Assembly (NCBI GenBank): GCA_029204225.1 | Contig: CM055094.1 | Location: 16,395,595 to 16,459,594, forward strand | DNA: 64,000 nucleotides | Direction: 5' to 3' | From: Diphasiastrum complanatum | Lineage: Eukaryota > Streptophyta > Lycopodiopsida > Lycopodiales > Lycopodiaceae | In this document: piece after piece, positions 46,017-57,094 of the stretch | Numbering within the stretch: position 1 is the stretch's first letter | Layout of the letters: every line of letters begins with the position of its first letter | Notes under the pieces: generated by a model | Told to the model about the DNA's origin: nothing | The model's input: the letters and a program-made list of their open reading frames with translations, nothing else | Databases searched by the model: none | Program-made: the position numbers and the translations under genes

Positions 46017-46379
46017 AGCTTGATACCATCTTTCGACTCATCACATATATCCAACGTATTAGGTTGTTCTCCACAAATGAGCAGAGATACACTCAGGCAG
46101 CACTTACCTCATATTAGCATCTCCATAGTCAAGGTTATCGACTATCGTGGTTTTCCCAAGCCTCTCAGCTACTTGACACACTTGGCATATCTATCACTGA
46201 TCTTCAATCAGGCACCCAAAATATTATATCATACGCTTCTTATATAGAGCATATCTTGACCGAGCATGGTAGGCCCAACTACTATTGGACTCACTTTCTA
46301 GAGTTAGATGTAGTTGGGTTCCCAATTTTACCGTGCTATCTTGATTCAAGATTGATTCCTATTGGGACAGCTCCGAGTC

Positions 46380-46900
46380 TCCTCACATCAGTTGGCTATT
46401 GAGATTGGAAACTTCCAGGGTAACCCCCAGAGAGGAGAGGTTTTGCCAATTATGTTCCTTATCTGAAGTGGAGTCTAAGGATCACCTTTTATTCATATGT
46501 CCAGTCTATTAAGAGATCAAAGGGAGATACCATTGCCTGTTCCAACATAAACCAGTCACATTACTGTCCATTATAGCATATGAGAATCCTCATTGTGTTG
46601 CACTCATGATACGAGAGATGTTTCTACTACGACATGATCTCTGTCAGTGAATTCAGCCAAGTCACTCTGACGCACAGCTCCAAGTTACATCCTTCTTCTC
46701 CCATAGGAAACCACGGACCGATCCAGGGATAGAGGACAATGACGATGATGACACTTCCCGACATAGAGACCAGAGATGGCACACCACTCAGTTTCCTGTT
46801 ATCATGAGAGCAACATATCCTACCATGAGGAGACCTCATCGACGACATACACCCAATGGCAATCTCCATTACATCCTTCTTCCGTAGTAGTGGGAGATGA
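46380..46900 (+). pseudogene. LINE ORF2 C-terminal zinc-binding and acidic region
   Basis: Reads RFCQLCSLSEVESKDHLLFI then CP, a C-x2-C...H...C pattern like the zinc-binding end of plant LINE ORF2 (zf-RVT type), then SIIAYENPHCVALMIREMFL, SFFSHRKPRTDPGIEDNDDD. The last part matches the C-terminus at 15.8-16.2 kb. Stops are present. Confidence 0.65.
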
Positions 46901-47115
46901 TGACATCATTCATATCACCATATTGTAGCTAGAAATGTTAGCATTATATTCATCTTACTTAGCTCACTACAGATTACAGTTGGATCACGTATTTTTTCTT
47001 CATTTTTGTTTTGGAGTTGTTTTATACGCTCCCATGGTTAGTTACTACACACTTGACATGTATCTTTCGTCTTATATGCCTTTTGGCATGGAAAAGAGAT
47101 TAATAAAGCTTTCTT

Positions 47116-47965
47116 CTTCTCTCTATCTCACACACACCATCACTATGCCTCCAGAACCTGGGGGAGCTAACCCCCCAACTATATACCCTACCCCCTAACT
47201 ATATACCCTAACCCCCCCCCCCCCAAAAAAAAACACCCACACCCACACATTGCTCTATCACCAACTGCCTCACAACAGGACAAATACTCCAAGTGGAATG
47301 TCGGGGGAAAGAGATTGGATTTCTGCTTCGTAGCAGATATTTCATGATCGCACTTATTGAGTAGATCGAAGCGACACTTGAAAAAGTGTAGAAAGGGGTT
47401 GCAGCACATATAGCCAGCAAGGCTAAAGTCCAGTAGCTTGACATCAAGATCGAGAAGCACCACACCAACGTTCAATCTTGGGTGGATGTTCTCAAGAATC
47501 CGAATGAATATGGTAAATCTGGCATTCCAACTTTTGTTTCAGCCACTTTGAATCGATTCCAAGAGTAGAAAGCTCTCAACATTCGTACATGAGGCATCCC
47601 TAATTCGCTTGATGTGACCGGGGAAGCTAAAAAATTTCTGAAAGAAAACATTAACACCACAGCACAGGGTTGGGCACAGCCTGCGGATTAAGAAAGACAC
47701 TAGCACACCGACAGGAGGTGCTACAACAACAGCCTAAGCTGCAAGATACCACTATCTATATGGACAAAGGTTTGACATTTGTGCGATTTGAAGAGCACAA
47801 GAAGGCCCTCCAAGAAGCCAAAGCCATAAGGCGACATCTTATCTACAGGGACAGTTTTACTATTGCTCCGTTTGGTTGCCATGCACATCATGTTTACTTC
47901 TTGTCTTATACGCTGTTAGGCATTCAAAAGACATTAAGAAAGTTTCTTCTTCTTCTTCTTCTCTC
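47116..47965 (+). mobile_element. ORF1-only LINE derivative, copy 3 (decayed)
   Basis: Begins in the pyrimidine tail of the preceding LINE. ATG at 47,144 (MPPEPGG); a 14-C run at 47,212 breaks the frame; ORF1 scraps include VQSWVDVLKNPNEYGKSGIP, SATLNRFQE, KALNIRT and TIYMDKGLTFVRFEEHKKAL. Near 47,865 it passes directly to the 3' UTR (ATTGCTCCGTTTGGTT, then GTCTTATACGC, AAAAGACATTAAGAAAG) and a TTC-rich tail. No ORF2 is present. The 3' UTR is of the ORF1-only subtype. Confidence 0.68.
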
Positions 47966-48457
47966 ATCCTTGCAGTTGCCTCATGGAAGATGATGGGATC
48001 CACAAGTCCCAATCCTTCATAATGAGGTATAGAAGCCATGGTATAGCTATTTACCAAGTCATAATTTTTATGCAAAAAATAATCGCTGATATAGGTGCAC
48101 CAACAAAAATAGAGCACAACTCAAAACATGGTCATAAAGTAGAAGTTGCAGCATCATTGGTGGAGTCATAGAACATCACAGAACTTTTGGAAGATGCAAA
48201 TGAAAATAAAAAAAAGAGTTTCCATCCCTTTAAGGAGGTCAGAGCAAATAAACAAATGAAATGAAAAGTAAACATCAACAGACAAACAGATATTGCTCAC
48301 TTTGTGTCAAGTCTAACAAAAAATAAAAGCTGTTCAGTAAAAGCAGCGAATACTCTACTTAACCAATGTAGATGCAGTAGCTTGCATGCAGCGGCACTTT
48401 ATTTTCTCTTGCAACTAGATTAGTAATCAAATTGGAGAACAAAGACAGTTGACATAC
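47966..48457. other. MED16 intron, nothing recognised
   Basis: AT-rich sequence between the last ORF1-only unit and visible exon 3. Confidence 0.5.
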
Positions 48458-48559
48458 TGGTGACACTCCAGTTAGCCATTTCGTTACAACCGCCTGATCT
48501 TGTCGCCATTCATATTCGCACATCCAGCAATTAAAAGAGCGGACAACATTGACTGAGAC
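48458..48559 (-). CDS. MED16: MED16 visible exon 3
   Basis: The exon encodes exactly 34 codons, including CEYEWRQDQAVVTKWLTG and ending VSP. This matches the conserved EWRQD..VVTKWL stretch that follows the TIWTQP blade in plant MED16. The acceptor is GGTGCAG and the donor TCACCA/GTATGT. Both borders are phase 0, matching the end of exon 2 and the start of exon 4. It stands alone between a 3.4-kb and a 10.0-kb intron and would be easy to miss in automatic annotation. Confidence 0.88.
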
Positions 48560-51500
48560 CTGCACCAGCAACAGAAATGTACAAACTCTAAAGAAACATA
48601 TACAGCATCCATCTACAATTGTCACTCATCCATGCTATCAGAAAAATAAGATCTCAACTTAATATGAGGAGAACGGACTTTATAAACTATATACCAGAGT
48701 TAAATAAATCATCACGGCATAGCCGCAATTTTTGGTGAACAATGACACGTAATTCTTCAATGAGTTCATAGCTTAGTTGCCAGTTCCAACCAAAAACAGT
48801 TGGAATGTATGGTACGGAATGTACAGTACGTTCTGGAACGTACTGGGTCGGAACATCATTTAAATGGAAGAAAAAAAGTATTTACTTACCTTTCCTACTT
48901 CTCCATCCTTTTAGATAATCTAAATCATGCAAGAGCATTTGGCAATGGATTATTTGTTGTTGAATTTTTTTATTTTGGTAACTTTTTGTACAAGGAAGTC
49001 AATTGTTTTGGTGGAAAAATGTATCCTAGGACTCACGTGAACTCAATTTTACATCTCGTGTTGATAATTGGAATTTTTTGGATCTTTCATAAGCTGGACT
49101 AAGTTGATTAATTTACTTGATACTTTCAATAAAAGACAGAAACTTTGCAGACTATGGTAACATTAACATAATTCACATATTTCACCCTTTTTGATTCTAA
49201 TAAGTATGCTTTTGAATTCTACAAATCTATGATCTTTATACAACACTTTTACAGATTAGTCATGTTATTTACCTGTTTTTGTTACTGAAGAAGGGTTACT
49301 CTTTTAAAACAATCATGGAAAAAATTGGAGCGGTTTTTATATACCACTGGATTTGTTGTTGGTAATTAAGCTTTTGATCCTTCAAGATGATCAATCATAA
49401 AATTCTCAAAAGAGGAGAGTTATGGAGCCCTATGCCTCCAGGTTTTTGTATATTGCCGATTCCTTTTTAGTATTAGTTTTTACAGTTCTTGGGATAGGTT
49501 TTAATTTTGTGTATCTCTTTGCTTTGCTCTTAGAGTATATTTGTTGATCGTCGTTTACTTCTTGGCCAGGACTTGGTCTACCTAATAGAATCCTAATACT
49601 TGGGTACAATTTTTCCTTTGTTAAATAATTACAAAACAAAAATTGTTTTTTTTGCCCACCAGAACTAAACTCATTCCGGAACGGGCAACTATGGTGACAG
49701 GCACGATTTAAGATATTATATATTGACCTTAATTTATGAATGTTAGTTCTGAGCTTAGAAGCCCGTTCCGACCCTTTTGGGTTGGAACGTTCCGTTCCGT
49801 ACGTTCCGGAATGTACTGGGTCGGAACGAGTTAATGTAATTAAAAAAAATTTGATATATGACCCTGCTGGCCCACGACTTCTGCATTTCACAGATAGCGA
49901 GCAGGGAAAGTGCGCCTACATGCACCAAAATTGAGCGAGAATATCAATTGCTAACGATCGTATGGTGGGTTGTAAATGGTTTTCATGCATCATTTTTTAA
50001 TGATATCTTGATTGACAAAACTAAAAGATCTACCAGCAGTCAAATCTTTATGGGCCTGTAGATTTTAGCAAGGAACACTTGCTGATGGCTGACGTAGATC
50101 TCCCACCCAGAAATGGGATGCATGCAATATGAAAGTTCTTTGGGATCATTCCAATCTATGGCGGATCATGAGTGACCTATAGTGATAGAGTTGAAGACTA
50201 GTTTTGATTAGGTGCGAAAGAACACTATAGTTCTCAGAATTGACTGTTCAACTTTTTAATCTATGTGAGATAGAGTGTTGAGTGCATTGTCAGAGATACC
50301 TATTTACAGGATGATGTATTTATATACATTTAGTCATGGACTGTGTTCAGAGGATCATTCTAAACTAAGGTTCAGAGCTACTGTGATTATTATAGTTTCA
50401 GGCAAGATTTGGATCACTCTAAACTAAGGTTTAGAGCTACTGAATGGATCAGGCAAGAATCATTCTAAATAGAAATTGAAATTACTTGTGGTCTATTATT
50501 AATGACTATACCCTCATAACTTTCACCCAGTACTGCAGCAGTGTAATTAAAAAATTGCAACATAGCCAAGAGCTAAGCAGGAAGTGCATAGTTGCCAAGG
50601 AATGGGAACGAGGGAACGTATGGACGGTTAAAATGATAAAAAAGTTATATGGTTTTGACTTTTTATTCCCAACATAGTTCACACATTCAAATTTAAGGTA
50701 TATACAAGTGAACTTACACAATTTTGAAGGTTAATATGCAAAATAAATGAAAACATAGTTCCTTGTGTTTGGGAACGAGTTCTCTCATGTCCGGGAACGG
50801 GGGAACGCATTCCCAAGGAGTGGGAACGAGTTACCTAGTAACTATGAGTGAAATTGACTGATTTTTCATTTTTGTAGCTACCAATTAAAACCACATCCAG
50901 AAGTTGACCCAAATAATTTTTAATAATACGCATTCGATTATGAGTCGTGTCTAAGAAGCCCCGGTCGTGATTCTTATCTTGACATTATATGATAGTCGTA
51001 TACTGGTACCAATGAACCTTGTTCTCCTGATTTTCATGCAAAAGAAGAGTTCTTGGATTCAACCTTTCTTTTTAAACTCTGAAAGCTAAATAAGCTAAAA
51101 CGATGTCTGGCTTTAAAGCAGAGTACCCTTGACCATGCATCTCCTTTTTAGATCAATGCTCAGAAACATAAAACTTGCCACAATCATTTTCGTAACTGTC
51201 TCATAACCACAGACTAATGGGCAAACAATTTGCACGACTTAACACAGATAGCTGAAATAGTTCAGAGACATCTTCAAGTTTGAGTTAAAGCATGTCAGCG
51301 TTGTGCTTGTTTTAGACTTTAGCAAGAGCACTTGCTCAGCTCAGAGCTGGAATACTTCTATTGTAGTTTAGTTAATCACAGCATTTATCTCTCTCAAAAT
51401 TTGTAACCAAACATTTTGAAAAAAAAAACATGGCAATTTTCAGGTTGCAGGGTCAACTCTTACAAAACATAGACACATTGATCATGGTTTAAGAATGAAT

Positions 51501-51982
51501 CCAAAAGCAGTGAATAGAAAGGGAGTGCTGAAAGAAAGAATGCCATGCAACACTGTTAGAATTCCTTGCAACCAGTTATCTTAACGCTAGGGTTGAAATT
51601 AGACTGCCAACTTGAACACTGCAGATATTGTAGAAACGTTTTCTCACAAGCATGTGCCTAAACTTTTCTTTTGAAGGACCAGAAACCTTTTCCAGCAAAG
51701 GCAATCATTTTGCTGATGGTATTATGACCAAAAAATGAATGCCCATTGTTCAGTGTAACGTCCTGTTAGCCTTGTTTTTACTTTTGAGTTGCAAATTGAT
51801 GTCCCATACATTCAGAGAAGAAAACATGAACTGAACATCTCCAGTTGAATATAATCATTTAGGCATGGAGCATTTCTTTGGAAATTTTGCCATTATTAGC
51901 AAGACCTTTGAAGACTAATTGTCAATGTTTGAAAAACCAGAACACAAAATGAAAAATTCAGCAAGAATGGAAAAAAATTTAC
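48560..51982. other. MED16 intron with GGAACG/CGTTCC islands
   Basis: AT-rich intron of 3.4 kb. It contains short palindromic islands rich in GGAACG and CGTTCC at about 48,810-48,855, 49,665-49,690, 49,760-49,830 and 50,590-50,850. A 29-bp direct repeat GTACGTTCYGGAAYGTACTG, continuing GGTCGGAAC, occurs at 48,826 and 49,799. These look like ends or subterminal repeats of small DNA transposons. No gene was recognised. Confidence 0.55.
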
Positions 51983-52095
51983 TTGTGAAGGTTGTGTCCA
52001 AATAGTCACTCTGCCACGTAGATTGGCAACCAAGAGAGCACGCAAGCATGTATTTGGAGACCACTCAATTGATTGCACTGAATCACAAGGTGAAT
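51983..52095 (-). CDS. MED16: MED16 visible exon 2
   Basis: The exon encodes DSPCDSVQSIEWSP followed by RALLVANLRGRVTIWTQPSQ, the SIEWSP / GRVTIWTQP signature of plant MED16 (a WD-like blade). The acceptor is TTTTTGCAG and the donor CACAA/GTAAAT. It begins with two bases that complete an Asp codon with the G left by the previous exon and ends at a codon boundary. The 188-bp intron before it is one of the short, probably ancestral, introns of the gene. Confidence 0.9.
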
Positions 52096-52283
52096 CTGCA
52101 AAAAGGAACCCCACCATTAGGTGCAGTTAGCCTAAAATGGGAAACACGATAAGCACACAACTTTCGACAACACCTATATAAAAGGGTTGGAATAAGCAAT
52201 GTTCCCCCGAGCAGCTTATTTCAAATCATCCCAAACTACTTTAACGAGAAAATAAGAAAAAGAAAATGAAGAGCAAATGATAC

Positions 52284-52372
52284 CAGCAATGACATTGAAG
52301 ACTGCATGCTCGGTGGGTCGTTCTGGATCCACAATATGGATGGGTATCCAAAATGATGGCTGTAAATTAGAC
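52284..52372 (-). CDS. MED16: MED16 visible exon 1
   Basis: The exon encodes about 29 residues including FWIPIHIV and PERPTEHAVFNV, a strongly conserved segment of the N-terminal WD-like half of plant MED16. The acceptor is TTGTAG and the donor GCTG/GTATCA. One leading base completes a codon from an upstream exon that I could not find on the minus strand between 52,373 and 64,000, and one trailing base passes to the next exon. The missing upstream part should carry the start codon and the segment around the first WD-like blade. Confidence 0.88.
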
Positions 52373-53690
52373 CTACAATAAGCCAATAAGACAAACTCCA
52401 AGTCAAACTTTTAAGATGAGCAAATAATTGAAATTCTTCTCTTGTTTGCTCATCACAAAACTCTTTTCATATGTAGTGAATTTAATATGAAGCATATATG
52501 TATTCAAAAGGAAAATCTAACCTTAAATAATGAGAAATAATGATGAGATAAAAATACTTCCCATAATGATGCTAAGATACAATAGTACCAAATCATTTAG
52601 GAAATGATTCAGAAAACTTCTATGAAGACACTCTTCTTGAACTAATAACTTCATAATACTCTTCAAGGAACACCGCCACAATGCAAACATGCACTTGAGA
52701 ACATATTTTGGATCAGCTTAGGTTCTTAACAACACAAATTTTCTAAGAAAGTGACCAGCAAACTTTGTAATATTAGGGACCTGTAGCTACATGCAAACAA
52801 ACACTAGCTACATCGTCGCATCCACATTTATATCGGTGATGAGACCTAGACTATAATGGCATTAACTGTTCAGTTTCACATTTTGCTTTTCCTCTACAGC
52901 TCGTCTTTTTAGTTGTAATAGCAACCGAAATGGTGACCTGCATGTGACAACGTGCTTTGATTGGTGGCACTTCGTAGTTTTGTTAGCACATATCATAGTT
53001 GCAGCGACTTGCGATTCGTGAATCGAAATTCTGCAAATCGCGATTTGCTGCAGCGAATCGCAAACGGAATTTTTTTTTTTTATGTGCGATTCGCAGAACA
53101 AAAAGTGAACAGCAAATCGCTGCATCTAATTTACACAATTTCAGGGCTCCTTTCATAGGTTTGACAGCTTCAACGTCTCATGTTGACTAATATTGCTTTA
53201 ATGGTTACATTCCATGGAAGTTTTTACGCACCATCCACAACTACTACATACACCTAGAGGCCAGAACCGGTTTACATTTATGATCTTCAAGGCATAGAAC
53301 CCACGGTTCCCAAAACCGTGGGTCCTGGGAACCGAGGAAGGAACCGTGGTACGGATCATCTAAATAATTAACTTATTTATTTATTTATTTATTTCCCCCC
53401 CAAAACCCCTCAATGCTCATTTTTTGTCCCTTATTTCACATTTGTTGTGGTAGAGATTGAGAGAGAGGTCTGCTCAGATTGATGAGAGAGAAGAGGGCAG
53501 GGTAGAGAGAGACTGTAGCGGCCTCTGTAGAGAGAGAAAATTAGGGTTTAGTTGTAGGTGTGCTTTTTTTGGTCAAAAATCAGGTTTTTGGACATTCCCT
53601 CATGCAAATAGGTCTATTTTTAGGGTCTAGGCATTTTGGATCAGAGAGAGATTGGGACAGTCTAGAGACACCATAGCCTATCTAGAGAGA
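52373..53690. other. Upstream MED16 intron, motif islands, no exon found
   Basis: AT-rich to about 52,980, then a GCGATTCGC/GCGAATCGC island (53,000-53,125), an AACCGTGG/CCACGGTT island (53,290-53,350) and a (TTTA)n run (about 53,369-53,393). I searched by eye for the missing N-terminal MED16 exon and did not find it. Confidence 0.45.
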
Positions 53691-53695
53691 AAATG

Positions 53696-53721
53696 TTAGG
53701 GTTTAGGGTTTAGGGTTTAGG
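53696..53721 (+). repeat. Interstitial plant telomere repeat
   Basis: TTAGGG followed by TTTAGGG TTTAGGG TTTAGG, about 3.7 units of the plant telomere repeat. It is too short to be a telomere. Confidence 0.85.
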
Positions 53722-53960
53722 TTAATTTTTGGAGCCAAAAAACAGGTTTTTTGCATTATGGAGAGCCTTTTCTGGAGATTTAGAGGTTTAGCTTGATAGG
53801 GTTCAGGGTTGGCATTCCCAGGTTCATTGCATTGCGTGGGAGCGCATATCCACTTATCCAGGACCTGTTTCCTCTAACCGAACGGTAACTCATTTGTTTT
53901 TTCTTGCACTTCATCCGTACTTCACTTCCGTACTTCATGTTTCCTATACCGTCTCACACC

Positions 53961-54207
53961 ATGCCTGCTGGAGATATGCCTGAGCTATGGAATGAGGTAG
54001 ACCAAGACCCCCAGTTCATTAGGTCTGACATTCGGTCTGGGACGCGTGGATGGACCTGTAGGTTTTGTCATGCTCGTTTTGTCAGCACTCTCACTAGGCT
54101 GAAAGGCCATCTCCTTGGTGCTGTCAAGGATGATGGCAAACGCTTAGGCTCCCTCCCTTGCCCACACATGCCTGCTCAGGAGCGTTGTAGGCTCATTGAC
54201 ATATACA
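53961..54207 (+). pseudogene. hAT transposase N-terminal BED-type zinc finger
   Basis: ATG at 53,961: MPAGDMPELWNEVDQ, then RGWTCRFCHARFVSTLTRLK followed by GHLLG, a W-x-C-x2-C...H pattern typical of plant BED fingers that bind transposon ends, then LGSLPCPHMPAQERCRLID. Beyond about 54,207 the frame reads the reverse of the transposase core and is meaningless. Confidence 0.72.
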
Positions 54208-55435
54208 TGGTAGAACGGACCCTTCACAGATGTAATGCTCTCAGCCTGACGCCGAAAAGCATCGTCAGATACAATCCTCAAAAATCTCAAACCATCAGGC
54301 CTACTGGAGAAAGGCAGCTCCCTAAATGCAGCACTAGTGGCCATGTGTCTGAGCTGATGTCTGACTCTAATAAGCCTATGCATGACAATCAGGTCGAATG
54401 CAAAATGTGTGGGAGCTGGTTTCTTCAGATCAAGTGAACTGAAGGTGCGGAATAGGGCGAGGGCACGCCTCCTCCGGGTGATAAATGTCACCACGGCAAG
54501 GGCCATATCAGCTATCGTGCGGACCCAGGGCAAGCGGTCAATATCCCCCAATATAAGATCAATGCTATGTGCAGCACAGGGGGTCCATACAATAGCAGGG
54601 TACTGCTGCTGTAGCAAGTGAGACATGTGCACGCAATTACTTGCGTTGTCGGTGACAACCTGCACTACGTTGGCAGGGCCAACCTCCTCTATAACCTCAC
54701 TAATGATATCGAACATAAACTGTCCGTCAATGACCCCACCACCTCTACTCGCATCAATGGCCCGAAGCATGCATAACTCACCAGGCCTTCCTAAGAGGCA
54801 TCATCTGTGTGGTGGGGAGCTACGAGACGATCTACTGGAGGATGGCCTAGTGCGGTAAGCACCCCTACAAGGAGCAGGAGGAGGTATGTCAGTGGCAGGG
54901 GGTTGTCAAGGCTGGGGGGGAAGCTGGGCCTGAGGTGGCTGAGGGGGATGTTGGGGCTGCTGAGTTCGTGGTGAAGAAGCTCTAGAAAAACCAGCCTCAC
55001 CATGCTGTCTATCATCACCATCCTCATCATCAGAGTCCAAGTCATCCTGATGTGTGGGGAAAGTGGATGGTATGTCCTGGGTGTCCTGTGAGAGACCATC
55101 TGGTGCCGACTCAGAGCGAAGAAATCGGAATGTCTGCACTGGACGAGCCATCTGAGTGACTGCAGGAGGACGCTGTGGAAATGCACCCACTGGAATAGAT
55201 GCAACGGAAGGAGGGGCGGGACGTGGTGCAGTGGGTTGTGGTGGTGCGGTAGGAAGTGATGCAGTGGGCTAAGGAACGAGTGGTGGATGTGCATCAGAGG
55301 CTGCGGGGGAGGAGCAAAACAGGAGGTGGGGGAGACATGGTGGTGGTGGGCGAGGAGCTAGTGGATCCCGTGGGGTGGATGACACTACTGCATATACATC
55401 AGGATCTAGTGACATACTGGCCTGCGTCAATTGCG
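54208..55435 (-). pseudogene. hAT transposase core (inverted segment)
   Basis: On the minus strand: a Pro/His/Ser-rich and acidic linker (55,300-54,800), then MLRAIDASRGGGVIDGQFMF, DIISEVIEEVGPANVVQVVT, DNASNC, YPAIVWTPCAAHSIDLILGD, and ALALFRTFSSLDLKKPAPTH, FDLIVMHRLIRVR, FSSRPDGLRFLRIVSDDAFR. This is the DUF659/RNase H-like core of plant hAT transposases: VTDNASNC and CAAHSIDL are the usual motifs. The longest uninterrupted frame is 54,770-54,144. It joins the C-terminal part only if inverted. Confidence 0.82.
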
Positions 55436-55439
55436 GTTA

Positions 55440-56350
55440 GTTGACAATGAGGGCAGCACTATGGGCCTTATCTACGAGTTCGTGGACAAGATTGGACAGC
55501 TTCTAAGGCAGCATTTTTTCTCCGAGGACAAGTATGGTACTTGATGGTCATTTCAGTCATTTGTTGTTTTGGAATCTGTCTAGTGTCATTGAAATAAGTT
55601 TGCTCTCATCTTCGCATCTTTGGATTTATTCGTTGACATGTCATTAACTATGTGAAACAGGATGGTGGTGTTGCGGGACGTCTGGGAGCACAGGTGGAAT
55701 TGGTTCCATAGGCCGATTCACGTTGTTGCCCACCTGTTGCACCCCATGTGGCTATCTGAGCAGCAGGCATCAGACATGGAGCTAGGTTTGGATTGGTTGA
55801 GATACTTGGATGGAGCCGCCAGACACTTCACTAACATAGATGTTGTTGAGACACAGTACATTGCCTTCAAGAGGCAGGTTGGTGTGTTTGGCCATCACGC
55901 GGCGCTGAATCCCAGCAGGCGAGAGAGAGCAGTGACTTGGTGGAACCTCTATGGAAAAGCATGCCCAGCTCTACAAAAGCTGGCCTTGCGAGTGCTATCA
56001 CAGGTATTTCTTTACACACCAAATTCTATGTGATTAAAAATGGGTGTTAAATGGATGAAATCAACTAATGCGCTTTTTTTAATTTTATGATAGTCAATAG
56101 GACTGTTCCTCCAATGTATGCGAGCGCAACTGGAGCACATTTTCATTGATCCACACGAAAAGGCGTAATCGCCTTTCTATTGCACAGATGACACGGCTGG
56201 TTTTTTGCAACACCAATGCAAGGTTGAGTGACAGACTTGCATCTATTGTGGACCCTCTAGAGGTGTTGCCCTCGGATTGTTTACTAGGCATTGATGATCC
56301 CACTGATTCCACACACCCATGCCAAGGGCTGATGTTGTTGCTGACATTGC
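55440..56350 (+). pseudogene. hAT transposase C-terminal half with dimerisation domain
   Basis: Segments: GSTMGLIYEFVDKIGQLLRQ near 55,455, then after a probable intron RDVWEHRWNWFHRPIHVVAH and LLHPMWL (55,680-55,760), RERAVTWWNLYGKACPALQK then LALRVLSQ (to 56,004). After an intron (donor CAG/GTATTT, acceptor CAATAG near 56,100) follows DCSSNVCERNWSTFSLIHTK, RRNRLSIAQMTRLVFC. CERNWSTFSLIHTK..RL is the hAT dimerisation motif. The frame closes correctly across the second intron. Confidence 0.8.

Positions 56351-56352
<2 letters not shown>

Positions 56353-56386
<34 letters not shown>
56353..56386 (+). repeat. (GA)n microsatellite
   Basis: About 17 GA units inside the transposase tail; they code Arg-Glu repeats. 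Confidence 0.9.
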
Positions 56387-56388
<2 letters not shown>

Positions 56389-57094
56389 TTGCGGGTTAGA
56401 TGGTTATTGATGGACAGAGTGGGTCATGATCAGGATACAGGTGTTGGCCAGGGGACAGGTAGGGGCATGGTTGCTGATGAGGAGGATGAGGAGGAGGATG
56501 ATGATGATTTGGGTATTCCTGCTCCAAGGTTGGAGACCATGACTGAGGCAGAGCTTGAGGGAGACATAGACTATGGCCTGGAGGATGATCCATTACAGAG
56601 GATGATGGCAGGGATGTATGAGCCAGATCTACCAGAGCAGGATGTGTATCGACCTGATCCACTAGTAGAGGATATGCAGCATGAGAGAGAGACGGTGGAT
56701 GCAGCACATGTTGGGGATGCTGACCATATGGCACAGGACGCTTTTGCAGGGGATACAGCAAGGGTGGAGATGCTTGTGCCACAGTGGGAGGGATGGATGG
56801 TGTGCAGGATTCACAAGCCCCTATAGATGTTCATGATGATGATGCAGATCAAACCCGCCGTGTTTGCCAGAGGACCATGTCAGACCTCCTTCGGTATGGA
56901 CAGGGTGAGGATGACATTGATGATCTAGGGTGGCTCTCACCACATGCACGTACCCAGCCACATCTAGCACCATCAGCTGGTACACATACGACTGGCACTC
57001 GTACGGCTCCTGCTCATACAGCTCCCAGGCATACAGCGCCGACACATACGGTACCTCCTGCTCAGCCACCCACTCCGGTTGCTGCATCCACTTA
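56387..57094 (+). pseudogene. hAT transposase acidic and Thr/Pro tail
   Basis: Reads GMVADEEDEEEDDDDLGIPA and DIDYGLEDDPLQRMM in one frame and, after a frame change near 56,800, SPHARTQPHLAPSAGTHTTG and repeated TAPxHT. Acidic then low-complexity ends are common in this transposase group. It stops at the junction with copia gag. Confidence 0.5.

Larger units (their letters stand above)
42471..47115 (+). mobile_element. LINE, decayed, carrying two LTR insertions
   Basis: Joined head-to-tail to the preceding LINE. Endonuclease GSRGVACLYRKSLHPAIEFI, RDIGLDRDLFIATCYFPPKS (42,480-42,720). RT start MAIKRMKTHRTPDIDDVESE near 42,928, PTPWCTNIIHPTHK, then heavily decayed to GVK at 43,518. It is interrupted by an LTR element (43,520-44,933), continues with motif B/C remnants (45,060-45,200), C-terminal region, a solo LTR (45,583-46,016), a Cys/His region CQLCSLSEVESKDHLLFICP near 46,450, an acidic tail and the 3' UTR CGCTCCCATGGTTAGTTACT, hairpin at 47,076-47,089, TTAATAAAGC. 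Confidence 0.8.
53961..57094 (+). mobile_element. hAT-type DNA transposon remnant with inverted centre
   Basis: Plus-strand N-terminus with a BED-type finger (53,961-54,207), minus-strand transposase core (about 54,208-55,435), and plus-strand C-terminal half with the hAT dimerisation region (about 55,440-56,340), then an acidic tail. The three parts line up as one transposase if the middle is turned round. The right part is cut by copia sequence near 57,095. Terminal inverted repeats and the 8-bp target duplication were not identified. Confidence 0.75.

Noticed and set aside
50587-50848. A MITE with CATAGTT inverted ends
   Set aside because: The inverted match is only about 8 bp and the flanks show no clean 8-bp duplication, so I did not call an element and noted only the motif islands.
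54382-54858. Plus-strand frames at 54.4-54.9 kb
   Set aside because: They are the antisense of the inverted hAT transposase core, which has clear motifs on the minus strand.
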